Below, one piece after another: positions 57,729 through 64,000 of a stretch of 64,000 nucleotides of DNA. Where the stretch lies: NCBI GenBank assembly GCA_963703555.1, contig CAVPEV010000038.1:1-64000 (forward strand). The letters are read 5' to 3'. Each line of letters opens with the position of its first letter. The first letter of the stretch is position 1. The position numbers and the translations under genes are program-made. The notes beneath the pieces were generated by a model. It was not told the DNA's origin, did no database searches, and saw only the letters and a program-made list of their open reading frames with translations. The stretch comes from CAVPEV01 sp963703555. Its GTDB lineage: Bacteria > Actinomycetota > Actinomycetes > Actinomycetales > Cellulomonadaceae.

Positions 57729-58543
57729 GGCCGGCTCGTCGTGCATGCGTGCGGATCGGTGCCGGCCAGGACGTCGATCCTCGCCAGGGCGTGCTCGACG
57801 GCCCGCCGGCCCAGCTCGACGAGGGTCGGGACGTCGCGCGGGGACCATGCGGAGAACTGCCGGGTGTCCACGACGATCTCCAGGTCGGCGGGCCCGTCGT
57901 CGGGAACGGGCGGCAGGATGCGGGACCGCCACGGATGCGATCGGGACGGCGCGTCCGGCCGGAGGCTGACGGCCACCACGGCGCGTGCGCCGAGCCGGCG
58001 GGCCGCCCACACGGGCAGCGGCGAGGTCACGGCTCCGTCGACGAGCAGACGCCCGTCGACGCGTACGGGCGGGAAGACGCCGGGGACGGCGGTGCTCGCA
58101 CGCAGCGCGTCCGCGGCCGACCCGTGGTCGAGCAGCACCGGGGTGCGGGCGAGCAGGTCGGTCGCCACCGCGCCGAACCGTAGGGGGAAGTTCTCGATCG
58201 CGCGGCCGGCGAACAGCTCGTCCAGGCTGTCGCGCAGCACGTTCGTGTCGAGGAGCCCCAGACGCCGGTTCGGCCGCGCGGACCCGAAGCTGGCCCAGGT
58301 CGCGCGGGAGACCCATGCGGCGATCTCGTCGGCGGGGACTCCGGCGGCCCAGGCCCCCCCGAGCAGCGCGCCGGCGCTCGAACCGACGAGCACGTCGACC
58401 CGGACTCCTGCCGACTCGAGGGCCTGAAGAACCCCGGCGTGGGCCGCCCCGTGAGCCGCGCCGCTGGACAGCACGAGGCCCAGTCGCGCGGGCTCGCCTG
58501 CCGTGGGTGACGCGGCCATCCTGCCGGTCGTGGTCGATGTCAT
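57725..58543 (-). CDS. Patatin-like phospholipase
   Basis: This 272-residue hydrolase begins MTSTTTGRMAASPTAG. Patatin features are LGLVLSSGAAHGAAHAGVLQ (the oxyanion loop, here SSGAAHG rather than GGGARG), the nucleophile elbow VGSSAGALLGG with S56, and the Asp of the dyad in LLVDGAVTSPLPVW. ASTAVPGVFPPVRVDGRLL lies just before it. It would hydrolyse acyl ester bonds of lipids in the cytosol. It starts 4 bp after the MMPL stop and overlaps the PlsC start, so the three genes are one operon. I chose 58543 over 58582 to avoid overlap with the MMPL gene. Confidence 0.87.
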   Translation of the reverse strand: MTSTTTGRMAASPTAGEPARLGLVLSSGAAHGAAHAGVLQALESAGVRVDVLVGSSAGALLGGAWAAGVPADEIAAWVSRATWASFGSARPNRRLGLLDTNVLRDSLDELFAGRAIENFPLRFGAVATDLLARTPVLLDHGSAADALRASTAVPGVFPPVRVDGRLLVDGAVTSPLPVWAARRLGARAVVAVSLRPDAPSRSHPWRSRILPPVPDDGPADLEIVVDTRQFSAWSPRDVPTLVELGRRAVEHALARIDVLAGTDPHACTTSRP

Positions 58544-58547
58544 GGCG

Positions 58548-60995
58548 TCAGGACCTGGCCGTGTGACGCCCGGCCGCCGCATCTGCGCCGGCGGACGGCG
58601 CCGGGCCGTCGGGCAGGGCCCCGGCTCCGGGGGCTCGGTCCTGCTGGGCGCGCAGCGAGTTGACGAGCCTGTCCCCCTCGACGTCGAGGTTGGGGAGCAG
58701 CCGGTCCAGCCAGCGGGGCAGCCACCAGGCGTTGTCCCCGAACATGGCCATCACCGCAGGCACCAGCGTCAGGCGGACCACGAAGGCGTCGGCGAGGATG
58801 CCGAAGGCCAGGGCGAAGCCGATCTGCTTGATCATCGGGTCGTGGTTGAACACGAAGCCGGTGAACACCGAGGTCATGATGATGGCAGCGCCCATGACGA
58901 CCCGGCTGGCCTGCCGGAAGCCCTGGACCGCGGTGTCGATACCGCGGTGGCCGTGGACGTAGGACTCCCGCATCGAGGAGACCAGGAAGACCTCGTAGTC
59001 CATCGCGAGGCCGTACAGCACGCCCGTGGTGATGATGGGCAGGAAGCTGAGCACCGGGGTGGTGGCGTCGATGCCCAGCAGGCCTTGCAGCCAGCCCCAC
59101 TGGAACACGGCGGTCGTCGCACCGAAGGCGGCCAGCACCGAGAGCAGGAACCCGATCGTCGCCTTGATGGGGACGAAGACCGACCGGAAGACCAGCAGCA
59201 GGACGACCAACGACAGCACGAGGACGACGGCCAGGTATCTCGGCAGCACGTCGGCCAGCCGCTGGGACACGTCGATCGCCATCGCCGTGATCCCGGTGAC
59301 GCCGACGGTGACGCCGAGGTTCTGGGCGTAGCCGGGCGCGTCGGCGCGGATGGTCCGCACGAGGTCCTCGGTCGCCGGGTCCGTGGGGCCCGTGGTCGGG
59401 ATGACCGCGAGCACGACGGTGTCGCCGCTGTCGCTCGCTCCGGATGGTGTCACGGAGGAGACGCCGTCGAGCGTGGCCAGCTCCGCGGTGAGCTGCCCGA
59501 GAGCCGGGGGAGCGATGGGAGTACCCGGCTGCGTCGCGGAGGCCACGACAAGGAGTGGCCCGTTGTAGCCGGCGCCGAGGCTCGTGGCGACGGCGTCGTA
59601 GCTGCGCCGTTGTGGGGTGTCGCTGTTGTAGCTCTGGCCCGAGGGCAGGCCCAGTCGCATCCCGGCCATCGGCACGGCGACGAGCCCCAGGAGGACGACG
59701 ACAGCGGCGATCGTGGCGTACCGGTGGCGGATGACCAGCCGCGCCCACCGCTCGCCAGGAGCAGTGGCGGGCGTCGCACCGCCCCGCTGGTCGGCGGGCG
59801 TCGCACCACCCCGCTGCCCGGCGGGCGTCGCACCGTCACGCTGGTCGGCGTGCGCGCGAGCACGGGCTCGCTCCTGTGGGGTGCAGATCCGCTCGCCGGC
59901 CAGGCCCATGAGCGCCGGCAGCAGCGTGAGCGCGACGAGCACGGCGATCCCGACGGTTGCCGCAGCGATGAGCGCCATCGAGGTCAGCACGGTGACGTTG
60001 ACGACGAGCAGTGCCACCAGGGCGATGATCACCGTGAGGCCGGCGAAGAACACGGCGCTCCCGGCAGTGCCCACCGCCCGGCCCGCGGCCTCGTGGGCGG
60101 TGAGCCCGTGGTCGAGGATGCCGCGGCGCTGCCGGTTGACGATGAACAGGGCGTAGTCCATGCCGACGGCCAGACCCAGCATGAGCGCGAGCACCGCTGC
60201 CGCGGAGTTCAGCTCGATGACGCTGGACAGGGCGTAGGTGCCACCGACCCCGACGGCCACCCCGGTCAGGGCGGTGAGCAGTGGCAGACCGGCAGCGACC
60301 ACGGAGGCGAGGGTGAGCAGCAGGACGATGGCCGCCACGACGACCCCGACGCCCTCGCCGACGCCGAGGATCTGCGGGATGCCCAGGGTGGCGCCGGACA
60401 GCACCGCGATGCCGGTCCCGGCCGTTCCGCGCTCGGCGGCCGCCACGACGTCGTCCACGGTGCCGGCGGGCAGCTCGAAGATCTGCTGGGTGAACTGGAC
60501 CTGGAGCAGGGCGACCCGTCCGTCGCCGGAGACGAGCACCCCGGGAACGGGCTGTCCGTCCACGATGAGCGGACCGGGGGCCCCGGCCGCTGCCGGGTTC
60601 GCTGCCGGGTTCGCTGCCTGGCCCGCCGTCGGGTCCGTTCCAGCGCCGGCGTGCGCCGCGAGAGCCGCACGTGGGTCGATGACCCGGTCGATCTGGTAGA
60701 TGTCGCTGACGGCCCTGGCGATGCCGACGGCATGGGCCGGGGAGTCGACGCGATCACCCTCCGGAGCCTGGAAGACGATGCTCGCCTGGCCCCCGGATGC
60801 CGCCGGCATGCGGACCGCGAGCTCGTCGAGCACCTGCTGCGCCGGGGTCCCCTGGATCCGGATCTCGCTGGAGACCCGGACGGTGCCGGCGGCCAGCGCG
60901 GTCGCGATGACGGCGATCAGGCCCAGCCAGACCCCGATCACGCGCCACGGGCGGCGATAGGAGGTCATGCCGATGCGGTAGAGCAACGTGGACAC
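58548..60995 (-). CDS. MMPL/RND-family lipid or drug exporter
   Basis: This 815-residue membrane transporter begins at GTG 60995 (STLLYRIGMTSYRRPWRVIG). It has two 6-helix halves, each after a large external domain. Typical segments are VGIARAVSDIYQIDRVIDPR, the transmembrane charge region LGLAVGMDYALFIVNRQRRG in half 1, and ITTGVLYGLAMDYEVFLVSS in half 2 with the GMDYAL/AMDYEV aspartates of the proton relay. A low-complexity cytosolic linker has three 9-residue repeats (GQRGGATPA-type). MMPL proteins export lipids or drugs. The downstream patatin and PlsC genes favour a lipid. TetR divergent control is likely. Confidence 0.9.
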   Translation of the reverse strand: MSTLLYRIGMTSYRRPWRVIGVWLGLIAVIATALAAGTVRVSSEIRIQGTPAQQVLDELAVRMPAASGGQASIVFQAPEGDRVDSPAHAVGIARAVSDIYQIDRVIDPRAALAAHAGAGTDPTAGQAANPAANPAAAGAPGPLIVDGQPVPGVLVSGDGRVALLQVQFTQQIFELPAGTVDDVVAAAERGTAGTGIAVLSGATLGIPQILGVGEGVGVVVAAIVLLLTLASVVAAGLPLLTALTGVAVGVGGTYALSSVIELNSAAAVLALMLGLAVGMDYALFIVNRQRRGILDHGLTAHEAAGRAVGTAGSAVFFAGLTVIIALVALLVVNVTVLTSMALIAAATVGIAVLVALTLLPALMGLAGERICTPQERARARAHADQRDGATPAGQRGGATPADQRGGATPATAPGERWARLVIRHRYATIAAVVVLLGLVAVPMAGMRLGLPSGQSYNSDTPQRRSYDAVATSLGAGYNGPLLVVASATQPGTPIAPPALGQLTAELATLDGVSSVTPSGASDSGDTVVLAVIPTTGPTDPATEDLVRTIRADAPGYAQNLGVTVGVTGITAMAIDVSQRLADVLPRYLAVVLVLSLVVLLLVFRSVFVPIKATIGFLLSVLAAFGATTAVFQWGWLQGLLGIDATTPVLSFLPIITTGVLYGLAMDYEVFLVSSMRESYVHGHRGIDTAVQGFRQASRVVMGAAIIMTSVFTGFVFNHDPMIKQIGFALAFGILADAFVVRLTLVPAVMAMFGDNAWWLPRWLDRLLPNLDVEGDRLVNSLRAQQDRAPGAGALPDGPAPSAGADAAAGRHTARS
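59767..59847 (-). repeat. 27-bp tandem repeat, three copies, inside the MMPL gene
   Basis: Three consecutive units of 27 bp (59767-59793, 59794-59820, 59821-59847), each beginning gcgggcgtcgcacc, encode DQRDGATPA, GQRGGATPA and DQRGGATPA in the cytosolic linker between the two transporter halves. The array is in frame, so copy-number change would alter linker length without a frameshift. Confidence 0.85.
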
Positions 60996-61147
60996 GGACG
61001 GCTCGCATTCTCGCTGTGGGTGGCCGGCCACCTCGGCATAGCAGGCGACTCGGCACGGCCCGCGCCGTGCAGCGCGGTCGGGGAACACCAGGGCTGGTCC
61101 GGCTACGGGCGACGTGCGAGACTCGGCCGGGTCAGCCGGAACAACTG

Positions 61148-61175
61148 ATAGCACGCTATCGGTTTGAACGATAGC
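61148..61175. promoter_or_regulatory. Overlapping palindromes, candidate TetR operator
   Basis: gatagcacgctatc (61148-61161) is an inverted repeat with 6-base arms and a 2-base centre. Overlapping it, ctatcg (61157-61162) and cgatag (61170-61175) form another with a 7-base spacer. Both lie between the divergent MMPL and TetR genes, in the least GC-rich part of the spacer. This is the expected place for a TetR operator controlling both directions. Confidence 0.65.
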
Positions 61176-61209
61176 GCACTCTCACTTCGTCCTGCGGGAG
61201 GATGGCGGC

Positions 61210-61812
61210 ATGACCCCGACCGGTGCCGCCAGTGGCACTCCCCGACGCGCTGACGCGACGTTCAACGCCGGGCGCATCGTCGAGGCGGCTCGGCGGGTCT
61301 TCATGCGGGGAGACGGGCTGGGCTCCCTGGAGGAGATCGCCCGGGAAGCGGGTGTCGGTATCGCGACGCTCTACCGGCACTTCGCGCGCCGCGAGGTCCT
61401 CGCCTCGGCCGTCTACCGGCAGCTCTTCGACGAGGAGATCGTCCCTGCCCTCGAGCGGGCGCGCCACGACCCGAGCCCCATCCACGGCCTGAGATCCGCC
61501 TCCGAAGGTCTGCTCGCGTTGCTGTCGCGGGCACACGGACTGGTCGCGTCCACGGCGAACGTCGCGGCGCTCACCGATGAGCTCCTCCGGGAGTTCCGGG
61601 GCTCGCTCGGCGAGCTCGTCCTCGCGGCACAGCGCGCAGGTGAGATGCGCGAGGACATCGAGGGGGAGGACATCCCCCGCCTGCTGGGGATGATGATCGC
61701 CGGGCTCATCGTGCCGGGGCTGCCGGCCGGCGCCCAGCAGAGGTACGTGGCGCTCATGTTCGACGCCCTGGCCCCGGCGCATGCCACACCGCTGCCGCCG
61801 CTGACCGGATGA
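61210..61812 (+). CDS. TetR-family transcriptional regulator
   Basis: This 200-residue repressor has an N-terminal helix-turn-helix (NAGRIVEAARRVFMRGDGLG, SLEEIAREAGVGIATLYRHF, ARREVLASAVYRQLF), the most conserved part of the family. A helical C-terminal ligand-binding and dimer domain follows (GLLALLSRAHGLVASTANVA, DIPRLLGMMIAGLIVPGLPA). It is divergent from the MMPL-patatin-PlsC operon, and overlapping palindromes lie 35-62 bp before its start, so it is likely the operon's repressor and autoregulated. The ligand is unknown. Confidence 0.92.
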   Translation: MTPTGAASGTPRRADATFNAGRIVEAARRVFMRGDGLGSLEEIAREAGVGIATLYRHFARREVLASAVYRQLFDEEIVPALERARHDPSPIHGLRSASEGLLALLSRAHGLVASTANVAALTDELLREFRGSLGELVLAAQRAGEMREDIEGEDIPRLLGMMIAGLIVPGLPAGAQQRYVALMFDALAPAHATPLPPLTG

Positions 61813-61813
61813 C

Positions 61814-61829
61814 ATACCCCCAGGGGTAT
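61814..61829 (+). promoter_or_regulatory. CsoR/CstR-type operator upstream of the small Cys-rich protein gene
   Basis: atacccccaggggtat has the same 7-base arms (atacccc and ggggtat) as the site at 56838-56853 with a different 2-base centre. It lies 40 bp before the ATG at 61870 and 2 bp after the TetR stop codon, overlapping the expected promoter of the downstream genes. Two sites with identical arms near sulfur-type genes argue for a shared CsoR-family regulator. Confidence 0.75.
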
Positions 61830-61869
61830 AGTTGGGGCGATTCCGAGGAACGACCCCGAGGAGCGACCT

Positions 61870-61986
61870 ATGTGTAGCCCGGCTCGCTGCCCGCGCTGCG
61901 GGAAGACCACCTGGACGGGATGCGGCAGGCATGTCGACGCCGTGATGGCCAGCGTCCCACCGGACCAGCGGTGCACCTGTCGTTGA
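61870..61986 (+). CDS. 38-residue cysteine-rich protein
   Basis: This tiny gene encodes 38 residues with six cysteines (positions 2, 7, 10, 18, 35 and 37). These form CPRCGK, TGCGRHVD and a terminal RCTCR, a pattern suited to a zinc or other metal site or to reversible persulfidation. The remaining residues include VDAVMASVPPDQ, a likely helix and loop. I recall similar short Cys-rich proteins in actinobacteria, but no function is known to me. A CsoR/CstR-type palindrome lies 40 bp upstream. Its tga overlaps the TTG of the next gene, so they are coupled. Confidence 0.72.
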   Translation: MCSPARCPRCGKTTWTGCGRHVDAVMASVPPDQRCTCR

Positions 61987-62444
61987 CCGGCGGCCCCGTC
62001 GCGCCGGTCGGTCGGCGCACGGACCCGCCGGAGGACGCGGTGGTGGACAGGCCGGACGCCAGCACTGGCCGGGCGCCAGGCGCCCCGTTCGCCTGGACCC
62101 CGGGCAGGGTGGTCGGCGTCGCCCTGTCGTCCCCTGCGCTGTTCGTCGTCCTGACGGGCGTCTCCGGTGCCACCCCGGGCCTGCCCGTGCGGCAGGCCTT
62201 CGTCGCGCTCCTCGCGGTGGCGTCCGCGGCGACGCTGGCCACCTACCTGCCGGCGCCGAAGGCCGGCTTCCGGCTCGCCGTCGGCTGCGCGCCGTGCGCG
62301 TGGGCCGCTGCGCTGAGCGTTCCGGTCGCCGCAGCCGTGCTGAGCGGCATGCCGCCCGACGTACCCTCGGCGGCGCTCGCGCTCGTCGTCGCGACGGTCG
62401 GGCTCCTGCAGCGTCTCACGCAGCCGAGGGCCTGCGCGATCTGA
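61983..62444 (+). CDS. Small membrane protein coupled to the Cys-rich protein
   Basis: This frame of 153 codons opens with a TTG that overlaps the stop of the Cys-rich gene (TTGA). A GTG at 62040 is an alternative that removes a disordered N-terminus. Three to four hydrophobic helices follow (VVGVALSSPALFVVLTGVSG, AFVALLAVASAATLATYLPA, VPSAALALVVATVGLLQRLT) with a CAPC motif in GCAPCAWAAALS. I do not recognise the family. The membrane cysteine pair recalls the CPVC motif of the other CstR-type operon. Convergent with the CoA-disulfide-reductase gene. Confidence 0.55.
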   Translation: MTGGPVAPVGRRTDPPEDAVVDRPDASTGRAPGAPFAWTPGRVVGVALSSPALFVVLTGVSGATPGLPVRQAFVALLAVASAATLATYLPAPKAGFRLAVGCAPCAWAAALSVPVAAAVLSGMPPDVPSAALALVVATVGLLQRLTQPRACAI

Positions 62445-62475
62445 TCCGCGCCGGGGGATCCGGCCGGGTCGTCGG

Positions 62476-64000
62476 TCACTGCCGCGGGCCGACGGCCTGC
62501 AGGGTGAGCCATCCGCCGGAGAGGTTGCGGGCGTCGAACCCCGCGGCGAGCAGCACCCGGGTGGCCAGGTAGGACCGCACGCCGCTGGCGCAGTACACGC
62601 TGACGGCCCGTCCGTGGGCTGCGGCGCGGACCTCGTCCAGGTGCTGGCGCAGCTCCAGGTGTGCGATGTTGACCGCGCCCTCGACGTGGCCGGCATCGAA
62701 CTCCGCGCGCGAACGCACGTCGAGCAGGAGCGTCGTCGCCATCGCCTGGTCCACGTCCTCCGCCTGCCACTGCGGCATCGTCGCGTCCAGGACGTTCTGG
62801 GCCACGAACCCGAGCATGTTGATCGCGTCCTTCGCCGAGCCGTACGGCGGGGCATAGGCGAGCTCGAGCTCGGCCAGGTCGTCCGCCGTCATGCCGGCGC
62901 GCAGCGCCGTCGCCAGGACGTCGATGCGCTTGTCCACGCCGGCGCGCCCCACCCCTTGCGCGCCGAGCAGCCTGCCGTCCGGGGCGAAGCTGGCGACGAG
63001 GTGCATCGTCTGGGACCCCGGGTAATAGCCCGCGTGGTCGCCGGGGTGGATGTGCACCACCTCGTGCGCGATGCCGGCCCGGCGCAGCGTGGCCTGGTTC
63101 GCGCCGGTGGTGGCTGCCGTCAGGCCGAAGACGCGGACGATCGCGGTCCCCAGGACGGCTGCCTGGGGGGTCGTCCGGCGACCGCAGATCGAGTCGGCCG
63201 CCCGGCGGCCCTGGCGGTTGGCCGGTCCCGCGAGCGGTACCGGCCCGAACGCCCCGGTGATGGCGTGGGTGACCTCGACCGCGTCGCCGACGGCCCAGAT
63301 GTGCGGGTCGGACGTGCGCTGGTCGGCGTCGACCCGGATCGCGCCGGTGGGCCCGAGGTCCAGCCCCGCGTCGCGCGCGAGGGTGCTCGCGGGGCGCACC
63401 CCGACGTTGACGACGACCACGTCGGCGGGCAGCCGGGTCCCGTCGGACAGGGTGACCGTGACCGCGCCGGGTGACGCTGTGTCATCGGGTGACGCTGTGT
63501 CATCGGGCGACGCTGTGTCATGGGACCCCTCGCCCGTGGCGCCCGTCGTGGCGGGTTCGATGGCCTGCGCCGACACCCCGAGGTGCAGGTCGACGCCGTG
63601 CGCGGTGAGCTCGGCGGCGAGGAGCGGGGCGAGCTCCGCGTCGATGGGCGGAAGGACGTGGTCGGCCAGCTCGACGAGGTGGACCTGCAGGCCGCGGGAC
63701 GCCAGCGCCTCGACCGCCTCCAGGCCGATGAACCCGGCGCCGACGACGACGGCGTGCGGTGCGGGCGAGCCGCTGGCGTGGTCCGCCACGAGGGCCACCA
63801 CGCTGTCCCGCAGCGCGTCGACGTCGGGCAGGGTCCGCAGGGCGTGCACCGTGGGGTGGTCCAAGCCGGCGATCGGGGGGCGCACGGCGACCGCGCCCGG
63901 GGCGAGCAGCAGGGCGTCGTACGGCTCGCGGACGGTGCCCTCCTCGGTCTGCACGGTCACCTGCCGAGCCGCGCGGTCGATGGCGATCACCCGGTGGCGG
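62476..64000 (-). CDS. CoA-disulfide reductase/NADH oxidase-like with C-terminal rhodanese (partial)
   Basis: The gene runs off the right edge; over 500 residues are visible. The flavoprotein part shows PYDALLLAPGAVAVRPPIAG, the NAD-binding HAVVVGAGFIGLEAVEALAS, IWAVGDAVEV (FAD-contacting GD), the C-terminal dimer domain (GTAIVRVFGLTAATTGANQA) and HPGDHAGYYPGSQTMHLVAS. A rhodanese domain follows (TLLLDVRSRAEFDAGHVEGA, catalytic Cys in VYCASGVRSY). Such fusions reduce CoA persulfide or CoA disulfide and process sulfane sulfur. The redox Cys of the N-terminal part is outside the window. Three 18-bp repeats insert DTASPD units. The neighbouring CstR-type operon supports a sulfur role. Confidence 0.88.
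   Translation of the reverse strand, partial: RHRVIAIDRAARQVTVQTEEGTVREPYDALLLAPGAVAVRPPIAGLDHPTVHALRTLPDVDALRDSVVALVADHASGSPAPHAVVVGAGFIGLEAVEALASRGLQVHLVELADHVLPPIDAELAPLLAAELTAHGVDLHLGVSAQAIEPATTGATGEGSHDTASPDDTASPDDTASPGAVTVTLSDGTRLPADVVVVNVGVRPASTLARDAGLDLGPTGAIRVDADQRTSDPHIWAVGDAVEVTHAITGAFGPVPLAGPANRQGRRAADSICGRRTTPQAAVLGTAIVRVFGLTAATTGANQATLRRAGIAHEVVHIHPGDHAGYYPGSQTMHLVASFAPDGRLLGAQGVGRAGVDKRIDVLATALRAGMTADDLAELELAYAPPYGSAKDAINMLGFVAQNVLDATMPQWQAEDVDQAMATTLLLDVRSRAEFDAGHVEGAVNIAHLELRQHLDEVRAAAHGRAVSVYCASGVRSYLATRVLLAAGFDARNLSGGWLTLQAVGPRQ
63473..63526 (-). repeat. 18-bp tandem repeat, three copies, inside the CoA-disulfide reductase gene
   Basis: Units gacgctgtgtcatcgggt (63473-63490), a one-base variant (63491-63508) and a diverged third (63509-63526) encode three SxDDTA-type hexapeptides (reading ...HDTASPDDTASPDDTASPG). 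They sit in a surface loop between two parts of the flavin domain. The array is in frame and probably length-variable. Confidence 0.85.

Noticed and set aside
63473..63526. Regular short repeats resembling a CRISPR array.
   Set aside because: The units are directly adjacent without spacers, have 18-bp period and lie in frame inside a flavoprotein gene.

Overview
This 64 kb window is very GC-rich, uses many GTG and TTG starts, has densely coupled genes (ATGA, GTGA and TTGA overlaps) and encodes actinobacterial-type protein families. It looks like chromosome from an actinomycete of the order Micrococcales, with Cellulomonadaceae as my best guess. That placement is inferred from gene content only, because no rRNA or other marker gene is present. 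I found no tRNA, rRNA, CRISPR array or replication origin.

Region 1 (1-15272) is an insertion-sequence graveyard. Eleven elements of the IS66, IS3, ISAs1, IS30 and IS5 families are packed together. They are nested up to three deep, and several have readable target duplications from which the insertion order can be reconstructed. Between them lie broken pieces of at least three acyltransferase-3 (OafA-like) genes and one truncated gene of unknown function. Each of these ends at an IS border.

Region 2 (15407-39473) is a surface-polysaccharide cluster. On the left, a co-oriented minus-strand block (24663 down to 15407) encodes two amino-sugar modules: an aminotransferase with a PglD-like acyltransferase, and an aminotransferase with a fused acetyltransferase/ketoisomerase. 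It also holds three glycosyltransferases, a DUF4214 protein and a GtrA/GtrB pair. On the right, genes in both orientations encode further GT2 and GT4 transferases, three large polytopic membrane proteins, a DUF2304/flippase unit, and three of the four dTDP-L-rhamnose genes (rmlC, rmlD, rmlA). rmlB, an initiating phosphoglycosyl transferase and an obvious polymerase are not seen, so the pathway must be completed elsewhere.

Region 3 (39633-55768) is a chain of small functional units. These are a MarR regulator with an MFS exporter that carries a universal-stress-protein tail, a processive GT2 synthase coupled to a GH18-like protein with two carbohydrate-binding modules, and a dienelactone-hydrolase-like enzyme with a UPF0261/TIM-barrel pair. 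They are followed by a broken TDT-family transporter, an MFS permease, a CPBP membrane protease, and a DUF2202 ferritin-like protein divergent from an OmpR-type two-component system.

Region 4 (55722-64000) combines two themes. The first looks like reactive-sulfur handling: a DsrE-like protein with a membrane protein, and a 38-residue cysteine-rich protein with a membrane protein beside a CoA-disulfide-reductase/rhodanese. Each of the two gene pairs has a CsoR/CstR-type palindrome upstream (56838-56853 and 61814-61829). The second is an MMPL exporter, patatin lipase and PlsC acyltransferase operon divergent from a TetR regulator, with overlapping palindromes between them. The last gene runs off the window.
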